In this document: positions 48,001 to 54,290 of the stretch, piece by piece
Position numbering within the stretch: position 1 is the first letter of the stretch
Layout: each line of letters opens with the position of its first letter
Assembly (NCBI RefSeq): GCF_008806975.1
Contig: NZ_CP031728.1
Coordinates: 1,054,001 to 1,118,000 of the forward strand
Direction: 5' to 3'
Source of the DNA: Cellvibrio sp. KY-GH-1
GTDB lineage: Bacteria > Pseudomonadota > Gammaproteobacteria > Pseudomonadales > Cellvibrionaceae
Length of the DNA: 64,000 bases
The notes under the pieces: model-generated
Told to the model about the DNA's origin: nothing
What the model saw: the letters and a program-made list of their open reading frames with translations, nothing else
The model's database searches: none
Translations under genes and position numbers: made by a program

Positions 48001-51000
48001 ACCTGATTTTTTACACGCAGCGACTCGCCATTTATAGTGCTTATATATAACGGCATCTGTAAACGAAATGTTTAGCTGATCTGTTTCGATCAGAGGAATC
48101 CAACTCGTACTGAGCTTGGCCTCCTCTGCGCTATCACTAACGGAATATTGAATTTTATAGCCAGTTGTCCTATTAACTGGCTGCCAGCTCAGGTCAAAAC
48201 GTTGCAACTCAAGGTTTTGAACAGCAGCAAACTGGGCCGGAGCTGCTGGAACCGTTTCCAATAATGTAATTACTGTATTTGAATAGGCACTACACTCATT
48301 TTGCGCATTGCACGCACGAATTTTGTATTTAGTTTCTCCCATCACTTTTGAAAGATAGGTTACATCTGTCGCTAGTGGAACGCGATGCTCAATCCATCTG
48401 CCACCCGATTCATTGACATTATCTTCTTCAAGTTCATATTTAAAGACATTGCCAATAGGTTTTACCCACTGTAATAACCAACCAGTTTTGTCATCAGTTA
48501 ACTTCGCTGTTAACGTAGGAACGCCAGGCGTACTAGACATAGAGAAACTACGGATAGGAGAAAAGCCATATCGCCCATCATATGAAACAGAAACCACTCG
48601 CCAGTAATAGGGTTCTGCGAATGACAATTGGTTAGATAACTCATTAGCATATGGCCCTGCCTTTGCCCAACCATTATTCCAACATACCTTGGTATCAGCA
48701 ATAACGGTGATTGCCCAACGCTTCTCTGTAAACTCCGTAGTATTGCTAACCGTTACAACATAATGAGCTGCACTAGCATCAGCTTGCCATTCAAAGCATG
48801 GCGCCCCCACAGTGTTGGAAACCACCGCGCCATTAGCCGGTGCAACTAAATTCGCGCTGCCAGGAAGCGGATTAAACTGATTAGTTTTAATGCGTGACAG
48901 TTGCCACGCTGAGCAATTATCTGCCGAGTTGCATGACCTAACTTGCCATAATAAATAGCTATACGCCTGCAAGGAGCCCATTGTAATGGTTTTAGATATG
49001 CTGGCATCTTTAGAAACTGGCTGCCATCCTGCAGAAGCTAATCCGTCCTGTGAGGATGCCCCCTTAAATTGCAACTCATATTTTGCTGCGCCAACATTCA
49101 CCCAGGATAAAGAAAATGTTTGGCTATACACATCGGTCGATACGCTGATAGAAGGCGCATCTGGAGCCGGCTCAATTGTTATCGATTTGATATTGGATGC
49201 ACTACCACAACCATTTGCGTTACACGCAGCAATCTCATAAGAAACAGATCCCAATACAGCTGGTTGATAGCTATTAACATTAGCTAGAGATTTTTTAACC
49301 GTTGTTCCATTAATGGTTTCACTTAATTCATAACCAGTAACTGATGCATCTGGTTTATTCCACTCCAATTGCCAATAATTATTATTGATAAATTTGGCAT
49401 CCAGTATTGGAGCCGCTGGAAAGGGGCTAATGCTAAAAGTACGAATGGGAGAAAAGCCGTAACGGCCACCACCTGCAATAGAAACCACTCGCCAATAATA
49501 GGTCGTAGACGGGCTTAACTGGACAGGCAGTTCATTTCTATAAATACCAGCGGTGCCCCACCCCGCATCCCAGCATGCACGAGTCCCGCTGACCGTGTTA
49601 ATCCAACGCTTATCGGTAAACTCTGTTGAGTCGCTAATAGTCACAGCATATTGCTGAGCAGCAGGATCTACCTGCCATTCAAAACAAGGGGCTCCGTTCG
49701 CCTTTTCAATCAACGCACCACTTGCCGGTGAAATTAAAATAGCACTAGTACTAAGTGCATCATACTGATTAGCTTTAATTCGAGATTCTACCCAACCTGA
49801 ACAAATATCAGCTGTGTTACAAGCACGTACTCGCCACAGAACATACGCATAGTCCTTTACTGATGCCATAGAAATGGTTCTGCTTAATGTTGAATCCTTC
49901 GACACTGACTTCCAATTTGCAGAAGAAAATCCAGTATCCGTACTAGAGCCGTTATATTCCAACTCATACTTGGCAGCACCGGTGCTGGCACCAATAGTGA
50001 GCGAAAAATGTTGGCTGTAAACATCTGTGGATGCCGTTACTGACGATGCTTGAGGAGTGGGTTCGATATTGAGCGTACGAGTATTGGACTGTGTAGCCCC
50101 GCAACCATTGCTATTGCAAGCAACAACTTTATAAGTAGCCGAACCAGTTACCGTTGGTACGTAGGTATTTCCAGAAACCGATAGTACTTTGGTTTGCCCA
50201 TTCGCTGTTTCAGTCAATTCATAGCGAGTTACTGAAGAATCAGGTTTGTTCCACTCCAACTGCCAGTATGAATTATTGATAACTTTTGCATCCAATGTTG
50301 GCGCGCCAGGTGAGTTGCTGACTGTAAAACTACGGGTTTCCGTAAAACCATATTTATTCCCCGGAAATACAGATACCACTCGCCAGTAATAGGTTTGACC
50401 AGTAACTAAATTAGCTGCACCCATTTCATATTTGTTTGCACCTCCGGCATACCAGCCTGAATGAAAGCAAACTTGCGATGCACCTGCCCCCAAATCAATA
50501 GCCCAACGTTTGTCCGGAAAATCTGATATTGGACTAACAGTAACAGTAATACTGGCTGCCGTTGAGTCAGGTTGCCAATTAAAACATGGCAATGTACTTA
50601 CACTACTACCGTTGCTCGGGCTGATTAATGAAGTAGTGGAAGGTGTAATTGGCTGATGAAAAGTAGCGTTTCTTGTGTTAATCCACCCAGAGCATTGATC
50701 AACTGAGTTACAGGCCTTTATCCGCCATACATAAAAATTAACTGCTGCGACCGCACTTCGGTTTATCGAGACGGAAGTAGAGCCACTAACAACTGAGGAA
50801 GGTAACCAGCTGGAGCCAAGCGAATCAACACTATCAGACGCGCTGTATTCGAGCACATATTTATATGCACCTACATTACCCCAGCTAATATTAAATTTAT
50901 TACTTGTGCTATCTGCGATCAGTGTCGCTGAAGTGGGTATAGCTGGCACCGGTTGCTGAGCAGCACTGGAAGAACTTAAAATTGGCTGGCTAGACGGTGT

Positions 51001-51411
51001 GACTGGGGTACTGGAACGTATACTTGAAATAGACGCACTACTGGATGAACGAGGTAAAATATTCACAACAAGGTATGGTGAATACGGGCTACAGTTACTC
51101 GGACTTGGTCCGTTACAAGCCTTAATCTCATACCAAATATTATTTCCTGTTAGACTTGGCGTAAAACTTTGCACACTCCCAGAAAACTCATACTCCCTTG
51201 TGCCCGCATCCTCTGCCAATTTAAATCGAGTTATGTCAGCAGAAGGCTTACTCCAATGAATCGTAACAACACCGCCACTGTTCGAACTCCACAGACTTGG
51301 TGTGGCCGGGGGAGTTTGAGCATTTACGCTTACGACTTCCAGTAAGCACACAGACAACACTAGAGTTTTAATAATTCTAGATATAGATGATTTACGCAAT
51401 GAGTTAATCAT
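39091..51411 (-). CDS. Giant exported SpvB/Rhs (YD-repeat) protein with fibronectin repeats and CBM-like modules
   Basis: About 4106 residues from the ATG at 51411 (AGGAG upstream; a TTG at 51456 rejected). A signal peptide covers residues 1-31 (cut near VNA/Q). Poly-Ser linkers occur near 120-150. Fibronectin-like blocks repeat about every 300 residues (PCFNW/PCFEW-type landmarks near 274, 574, 872 and 1178). Two CBM6/35-like modules follow (about 1290-1413 and 1505-1624). An SpvB domain starts near 1765, FG-GAP repeats near 2110, YD repeats from about 2560, and the Rhs core ends at DPRLARFLQADPF (about 3750) and NATDPSG. The last ~320 residues are unassigned and may be a toxin. It is a secreted or surface protein; target and release mechanism are unknown. 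Confidence 0.92.
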   Translation of the reverse strand: MINSLRKSSISRIIKTLVLSVCLLEVVSVNAQTPPATPSLWSSNSGGVVTIHWSKPSADITRFKLAEDAGTREYEFSGSVQSFTPSLTGNNIWYEIKACNGPSPSNCSPYSPYLVVNILPRSSSSASISSIRSSTPVTPSSQPILSSSSAAQQPVPAIPTSATLIADSTSNKFNISWGNVGAYKYVLEYSASDSVDSLGSSWLPSSVVSGSTSVSINRSAVAAVNFYVWRIKACNSVDQCSGWINTRNATFHQPITPSTTSLISPSNGSSVSTLPCFNWQPDSTAASITVTVSPISDFPDKRWAIDLGAGASQVCFHSGWYAGGANKYEMGAANLVTGQTYYWRVVSVFPGNKYGFTETRSFTVSNSPGAPTLDAKVINNSYWQLEWNKPDSSVTRYELTETANGQTKVLSVSGNTYVPTVTGSATYKVVACNSNGCGATQSNTRTLNIEPTPQASSVTASTDVYSQHFSLTIGASTGAAKYELEYNGSSTDTGFSSANWKSVSKDSTLSRTISMASVKDYAYVLWRVRACNTADICSGWVESRIKANQYDALSTSAILISPASGALIEKANGAPCFEWQVDPAAQQYAVTISDSTEFTDKRWINTVSGTRACWDAGWGTAGIYRNELPVQLSPSTTYYWRVVSIAGGGRYGFSPIRTFSISPFPAAPILDAKFINNNYWQLEWNKPDASVTGYELSETINGTTVKKSLANVNSYQPAVLGSVSYEIAACNANGCGSASNIKSITIEPAPDAPSISVSTDVYSQTFSLSWVNVGAAKYELQFKGASSQDGLASAGWQPVSKDASISKTITMGSLQAYSYLLWQVRSCNSADNCSAWQLSRIKTNQFNPLPGSANLVAPANGAVVSNTVGAPCFEWQADASAAHYVVTVSNTTEFTEKRWAITVIADTKVCWNNGWAKAGPYANELSNQLSFAEPYYWRVVSVSYDGRYGFSPIRSFSMSSTPGVPTLTAKLTDDKTGWLLQWVKPIGNVFKYELEEDNVNESGGRWIEHRVPLATDVTYLSKVMGETKYKIRACNAQNECSAYSNTVITLLETVPAAPAQFAAVQNLELQRFDLSWQPVNRTTGYKIQYSVSDSAEEAKLSTSWIPLIETDQLNISFTDAVIYKHYKWRVAACKKSGVCSEWVETPVKVLQPKPTLISPLLLGPSNAAQTYINSINHPCFRWTLTTEEEARKISKYVVTVSTTPDFSDRRWSIDIGVSSGQSVCWSNGTGWERKGTYAELLPNGLEIGGTYYWRVVAVNGGGELGFSETRSFTLTDNASGAESAAQVVNHFYEAETAELFGVVKASENEGFSGAGFGDYNSAVGSYIEWTHVSQAATQAVLSVRYSNGNAPARPMNLFVNGVLVSQNNFQTTSSWKKWVSVHFSVPLNAGSNKIKLVATTANGGPNVDYIDVATGAIVSPAEISVPTPSLVSSSDGKGLILNWTASTGAVDYYQVFASEPLGTTYSIKNTSFNIPSVYSATYKIRGCRVTGTCGVYSEPIFISNSIYEAEVATGKVNVQIVNTIPGYYGTGFASFNAGGHLEWNVYRTASEQGVLLFSYLNTGASALTVPVNKNGVSIGSVSLAPTNGAVWKTVGLPINLALGNNYVKFAPTGDASGIYIDRLVTQTRTVNSPGVPSNAVPEISNVIFNLTSDSNGDIHVSWSGARSYADLYEKVGNSLNWLKKGEGAGNYSYIAKNKQAGKYTFVLKECYQSAAAANCLEFERAINIGNGSSGGSVSAGSSSSISANLSPYLVGPDVNSPPPEGLPEGAVVGSTSGQFRVSESGAATYSVPLELPDGVAGVAPQLSFDYSSMSGNGLLGQGWSLSGLSAITRCRQTLVQDNQSLPIRWSGDDRFCFDGQRLMLVSGVYGASDSEYRTEIDSGVYVTAKGGSIGHPDYFEVRAKDGSISYFGFTNDSKLTGVAANTTLTWSINRFQDNVGNGIDFIYSTASGGGQYIDEIRYAFPSVNTEQPSASRTDFNAKVRFNYVDRKDKTEAFIAGQKFVQAKKLDSVSVFNADSSTGFAVQKLVKHYRLKYMGDATADARYENTLTRLTQIFECRAETENVTDGSCLAPLSFTWGGGSHVAFDKAMTSLAFPTVEEGRYLLNHQFADVNGDGKQDLIYLTIEKLFDETTADVNINIAYADSNKNGLNNQTTINLYRRPYENLRIAALDYNADGRQDLALYTGEYWRVYLSTVNASSGWYLDGGGEVENLQEFTDPDMLFMDVNGDGLADAVTSTGYYKLQRNSNSVGSSRAYSFANQINSFQWRPRSEFTQVNEPLPTNATNFSDCHETAAQTKIQQDTAADFNGDGVMDFLGSYVRKLSCSTSAGPTSIDATYRYALVNLGGVLQIYSGAALQTPSILPGGSTDRLFVVDVNGDGLTDVVSLGYDKKLVIKMSNGLGFNAAQEWITLSGLDGSASPQFMDYNGDGIVDVIWRDLNEGKMKVQYGGLSSLPQAIFNTSVDKKESYLLADVSGDGVADYVHVDSDSLSGRLGQMAVKGQPACYIQYHQGGSTEVCPDPSYALMEEQQHNFIYKIENGFGNATLIAYGTLSNSGRYATMDVKPETVSRTYSNNCPSNAPIHCSPSNTYDELDSSSFYRRLNSGWELPAGHRVFDPTTETFVNASGLPSKGNPVLEVNGAMQVVTSVKSSAPLPTDGNAMSRIDYYYAEAKLQAMGRGFLGFGRLKTVDAQTKVATVTTYRQDFPFSGSPLTTTVYKDDTAGSPILSYAVNQWDSRLLKNQGTRVFQPYLKQSQEFTYVLDSDGNVSALPLQKITTDTAMYPFDSDTADSLGNVREVVVTTEGSGKTLIKKTINQYSSDSWALRMGRLKRSEVETTLHGETNKRVAEFKYYGVDGEDVSGGARGLLKEEKVISEKASDQLVTEYTYDGRGNKNSVKVRGLVDGGNVQERTTAHNYDTLGRYLVSSVNGASHQSVISGYDEYGQPHQITDANNISTEVKYDSFGNEYLRKEVFAGGQTGAWTRKDTLYCDSGSACPVGAKFFTRQRVSGGGETIAYFDILGRSIRAGKKGFDGIWIYTDSEYDNLGRIKRQSMPYFSNSSPVGWTENFYDSLGRIVRIEAPDESGTIKTETAYSWDSTTGALLTTITNPKGQVRKEHHNGLGQLIHVEDQLKGTIVYEYSPLGEILSVTTDAPDVNEATIKMCYDKQGRKSGMFDPDKGGFNGTSASCSQINNWAGGSSNITAGWWHYRYNAFGELIEQRDPSGQSTQMRYDNLGRMVNRLDYKTDTHLEANTAWFFDKPLGASAEQDKTRGKLTAVVMSNSTSAILNNDGACTGANHCSIYTYNGRAQVSSTTTRLETGDVFITQSDYDSIGRLYQVRDVLDQVGGIFGFESGVQTHFNENGYAYRSVDIASWDGTDGVLSTITNMNQNGQVTREIRGNGLTTVNEYYPKSGLLKSQRVTDAVGLKIVQSIDYQWDSLGNLTSRTNKSAQVLKEGQTLQANNRAEGFCYDALNRLVKSLATSNPVCSGEAGAGDDITYDGFGNIKNKKGVGDYSYNRTNGGPHAVTKAGTASYFYDSNGNMVAESGSTSDLGNRTIEYTSYDMVETIYRGNDRSVEFKYGPDRSRWQRKDRNGTSYTTTTYLGNVERIEKVGVPEVEWRRNVAGVTITYKTTADADKQNLKIHNANKSYVYSDHLGSVDIITNTLGVATQSMSFDPWGARRPADSNSLAAWGEGTTKTDSQVLGEILASLTLTGFANPITTRGYTGHEMIDDMGIIHMNGRIYDPRLARFLQADPFIQAATNTQSYNRYSYVLNNPLNATDPSGFFFKKIYNALKDIRRSIIRGAIKVFGAEVVGFVGAAGSIFCGPYAAVCAAAWAYDFARAVGASSSQAFNAAAVAAVMTYVNGPPKLNIGSAISLAAERIDPNLGKAINFINNGVDWNSTVNSFINLAHEVKNYYVSRELERVANKNGLSLAELNALLTVNSFIGNKVAGGRYDEKTNSVSGFTSREKGLVGVIWDVNDTILGYQGLLDASGHEYITSNNVGKAISGCHSLGTLTCNNLVARGYAPSAQLNSLPFGNIAVSTNMAITNLGKGDFVNGFLLGRIFNPFSTSTDCLDSSLGGALCHGWKQNYQNHPENRRKWL

Positions 51412-51668
51412 TAACAAATAGCTCCTGATAAAAATAAATACGCAGCACAAACCCAAGCTGCTTTATGCAGAGGGATAAGGGGAATAAAGAAGATGAAAAA
51501 AAGACAGAAAGTAACGGGTAGGAAAATCATTCCCGGTACTAATTTTTTAAATTATGCGTCCATGGCCTGTGCAAATTTTGCTGCCACTATATCGACAGCT
51601 TATTAAATATTCAACCTTGAATGCAGTTTTTTTGCTCAGTATGAATAGCCCGCCCGGGGCGAAAGGGA

Positions 51669-52310
51669 CTACTTATCAAAAGCAAAACAAGAGTTTTTAT
51701 CTGGCCAACTAACCACACCCGAATGAAACCGAAACTCCGCATCCGTCCCTTCAATCAAGGTTTTTTCCAAAGCAAGAAATTCCTGTACGCGAGCAGAAAT
51801 ATCTTTGCCTTCGGCGGCACGTTTGGCGAGGGTTAAGTAGTCTTCGTAGTGGCGGGCTTCGGATTTGAGTAAGGAGAGATAGAATTTTTGTAATTCTTCA
51901 TCGAGATGGGGAGCAAGTTTGGCGAAGCGTTCGCAGGAGCGGGCTTCGATGATGGCGCCGACGATGAGTGTATCTATATAGCGACCGGGCTCTGAGGTGC
52001 GGACGAGTTTGCGCAGTTCGCCAGCATAGTTACCCGGCGTGATTTGATCGTAAGGAACGCCGCGCGCCTCCATGATATCCATTACTTGTTCGTAATGACG
52101 CAACTCTTCACGCGCGAGGCGCGACATTTTTTGCATCATGTCGAAATCACCAACGTAGCGAAACATTAATGTTATTGCCGTGGAGGCTGCCTTCTTTTCG
52201 CAATTAGCGTGATCAAGCAATAATAGCGCTTGATTATCCAATGCATTTTTAATCCAGGCATCGGGAGTTTCGCAGTGAAGAAATTCGTGGATTCGGGCGA
52301 GTGCGTTCAT
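51669..52310 (-). CDS. miaE: tRNA-(ms2io6A) hydroxylase MiaE
   Basis: A di-iron oxygenase that hydroxylates the isopentenyl group of ms2i6A37 in tRNA. The 213-residue protein shows the ferritin-like iron-ligand motifs: Glu38 region, REELRHYE (68-74), EARSCERF and SEARHYEDY. The gap between it and the giant Rhs start (51412-51668) is AT-rich and shows nothing beyond a likely promoter for the giant gene. Confidence 0.95.
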   Translation of the reverse strand: MNALARIHEFLHCETPDAWIKNALDNQALLLLDHANCEKKAASTAITLMFRYVGDFDMMQKMSRLAREELRHYEQVMDIMEARGVPYDQITPGNYAGELRKLVRTSEPGRYIDTLIVGAIIEARSCERFAKLAPHLDEELQKFYLSLLKSEARHYEDYLTLAKRAAEGKDISARVQEFLALEKTLIEGTDAEFRFHSGVVSWPDKNSCFAFDK

Positions 52311-52326
52311 AAATATTCAGGAATAA

Positions 52327-52809
52327 CTATTTGTGGTAATTAATTGTTTCGGCAGTAACAAAACACGGAGATATATAGCGCTCGTAGTGCGCACAACTCA
52401 AGGCAAAAAAGTCTTTGTCGATATTATCGCGAATAACACCTAGCGACTCCCCCTGCCAGGCCGGCTGTAACTCCAAACCATAAAGGGACAAATCTTGAAT
52501 CTGGCTGGCACCCGCTCGCAACAAATCAAATACCCAGCAATAGGGATTTTGTTCCGGCTTAAATTGAATTTGCTGGTGCTTAATTTGGGTGAGCAGCAAC
52601 TTTTCATCATTGATTTGAATCATGTTCTGCACGATTTGCGCGAGAAAATGCTCCAGCCGTTGGGCAATCAATAATTTTTGCTCATGGGTATAGGAGTTCC
52701 AATCGATAACTTCGTGAGCAAAACGTTTGCAGCCACGACAGACACTGTCGCCAATGCCGGTGGAGCAAATGCCTACGCAGGGTGTTTTTACAGGTTTTAA
52801 TACAAGCAT
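52327..52809 (-). CDS. DUF1289 domain protein
   Basis: A 160-residue protein. The N-terminal third is a DUF1289 domain with four cysteines, TPCVGICSTG and CRGCKRF, a likely small metal or Fe-S site followed by a conserved ID-W helix. The rest is variable. It lies 16 bases upstream of miaE on the same strand and is probably cotranscribed. The biochemical role of the family is unknown. Confidence 0.88.
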   Translation of the reverse strand: MLVLKPVKTPCVGICSTGIGDSVCRGCKRFAHEVIDWNSYTHEQKLLIAQRLEHFLAQIVQNMIQINDEKLLLTQIKHQQIQFKPEQNPYCWVFDLLRAGASQIQDLSLYGLELQPAWQGESLGVIRDNIDKDFFALSCAHYERYISPCFVTAETINYHK

Positions 52810-52823
52810 AGTTTTTTTAACGC

Positions 52824-52847
52824 AGCGGGCCGATGACTCGGCCCGCT
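52824..52847. terminator. Strong GC hairpin after the SMP-30-like gene
   Basis: AGCGGGCCGA and TCGGCCCGCT are perfect complements around a four-base loop. It lies between the SMP-30-like gene and the DUF1289 gene on the minus strand. An A-run, not a U-run, follows in that direction, so termination is only likely. Confidence 0.5.
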
Positions 52848-52902
52848 CAGGTTTACATCTTTTAAAACAGTTAAGAAAAATTTAGTCAGGTGTTCCGACC
52901 AT

Positions 52903-53943
52903 TTAATAGGGAGTGCCGGTGATGGCCAAATCAATTTTCCACAGTGCACCGGCACCCGTCAGGAATAATGTTTTTCCGTCGGCACCACCAAACGCAACGT
53001 TCGTTAAGTTTGCATCCGTAGTGGCTTGGGCAATCTGCTGACCTTGCGGGTCATATACACGCAACTTGCGCGCGATGTGCTCGGTCAAATAAATATTACC
53101 CAAACAGTCAATCGCCATACCATCAGGAATGGTTAAGCCAGTAACGAGATCTATCCCTTTTTGCGGTACACCATCAACAATAGGATAGGCGCGCAATATA
53201 CCTTGTTCACCACCGCCATTAACATAAAGCGCACTTTCCGTCGGCGACAATGCGATGCCATTCGGGTTAGTGATGGTGTCGTCGACTAACGTCACCGTAC
53301 CATCGGTAGCCACCCGATAGACCCCGGTTTTTTCCTGACCGCCAGGTGCCGCATCGCGCTGAAAGGCGGGATCGGTAAAATAAATAGTCCCGTCTTTGGC
53401 AACGGCAATATCGTTGGGCGAATTAAATACGTTGCCATTGTATTGCTCTGCGACGGCACTGCGCTCACCGGTTGCCGGGTTAAAGCGCGACAGACCTTTG
53501 TATTTGTGAGTGCCCGCAATTAGGAAGCCGTTGTTATCGACCGCCAAACCGTTACTACCGGTATCGTCAATTGCTGTTGTTACAGCACCATTGGCATCCA
53601 ACTTTTGAATACGTGATGGAAATCCGGCGCTGAAGGTGAAATCTGAAAAATACAGTGAATCCTTAATCCACACAGGGCCTTCATAAAGACCATCTTCCGT
53701 GCGAGTGGTGTTAGCCGCTTCGATACGCACCGGCATTAATTCACCTGAGGGTGCTGTACCACTACAGGTGGCTGCATTTGGAGTTGTATTGGCAGTTGCT
53801 GCACTCGCTACCGGGGCTGCTGGAGATTCAACCTTGGCTTGAGTTGCGGGTGTTGCTGCCTCTTGTTTTTGGCCGCAACCAGCTATCACTAATAAGCTGG
53901 CCATAAGGCCGGAAATCATGAGGTGATGCTTTTTGGTATTCAT
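52903..53943 (-). CDS. SMP-30/gluconolactonase-like beta-propeller lipoprotein
   Basis: A 346-residue protein with a lipoprotein signal (lipobox IAGC, Cys23), an Ala/Pro/Thr-rich linker to about residue 65, and a six-bladed propeller. Conserved propeller sites are LYEGPVW, NGLAVD, NSPNDIAVAKDGTIYFTDP and NPNGIALSP, which in SMP-30 enzymes bind a divalent metal. Sugar-lactone hydrolysis in the periplasm is likely by family; the substrate is unknown. The ATG is at the divergent side of acnB. Confidence 0.85.
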   Translation of the reverse strand: MNTKKHHLMISGLMASLLVIAGCGQKQEAATPATQAKVESPAAPVASAATANTTPNAATCSGTAPSGELMPVRIEAANTTRTEDGLYEGPVWIKDSLYFSDFTFSAGFPSRIQKLDANGAVTTAIDDTGSNGLAVDNNGFLIAGTHKYKGLSRFNPATGERSAVAEQYNGNVFNSPNDIAVAKDGTIYFTDPAFQRDAAPGGQEKTGVYRVATDGTVTLVDDTITNPNGIALSPTESALYVNGGGEQGILRAYPIVDGVPQKGIDLVTGLTIPDGMAIDCLGNIYLTEHIARKLRVYDPQGQQIAQATTDANLTNVAFGGADGKTLFLTGAGALWKIDLAITGTPY

Positions 53944-54290
53944 AATGTCCTCATCCGGGTGGTCTTTAATTGGGCGCTTGTTGCTGCAGAGTCGTTATTG
54001 TTATGTCTGGTTTACCAGACAGCCTCTCACCGCATTGTTTTGATCGACCAAACAGGCACGCCACCTTATCACAAGCGACAGCAAAATCCGAAGTCAGCAA
54101 AGCTAATCGCTCTACCATTAACAGGCTTAATTGCTTCAGGTATACTTTGCGCCCGATTTACCGCTCTCTCGCGAGCAACCCAAGAGCGTTTAGTTTTTAA
54201 CGCCCTTTCGCATCCATGAAGGTCATGGATAGTCTCCTGACGCAGAGATCCTGCAGAGGGAGTAACTCTTACACTAATGAGGATAAAACC
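53944..54290. other. Intergenic promoter region between SMP-30-like gene and acnB
   Basis: This 347-base stretch holds no convincing gene. It must contain divergent promoters. The only clear structure is a perfect inverted repeat ATCCATGA-AGG-TCATGGAT at 54212-54230, about 60 bases before the acnB GTG, a possible regulator site. Confidence 0.5.

Noticed and set aside
51412..51456. A 15-residue N-terminal extension of the giant protein
   Set aside because: It starts with TTG; the ATG at 51411 has AGGAG upstream and begins a good signal peptide.
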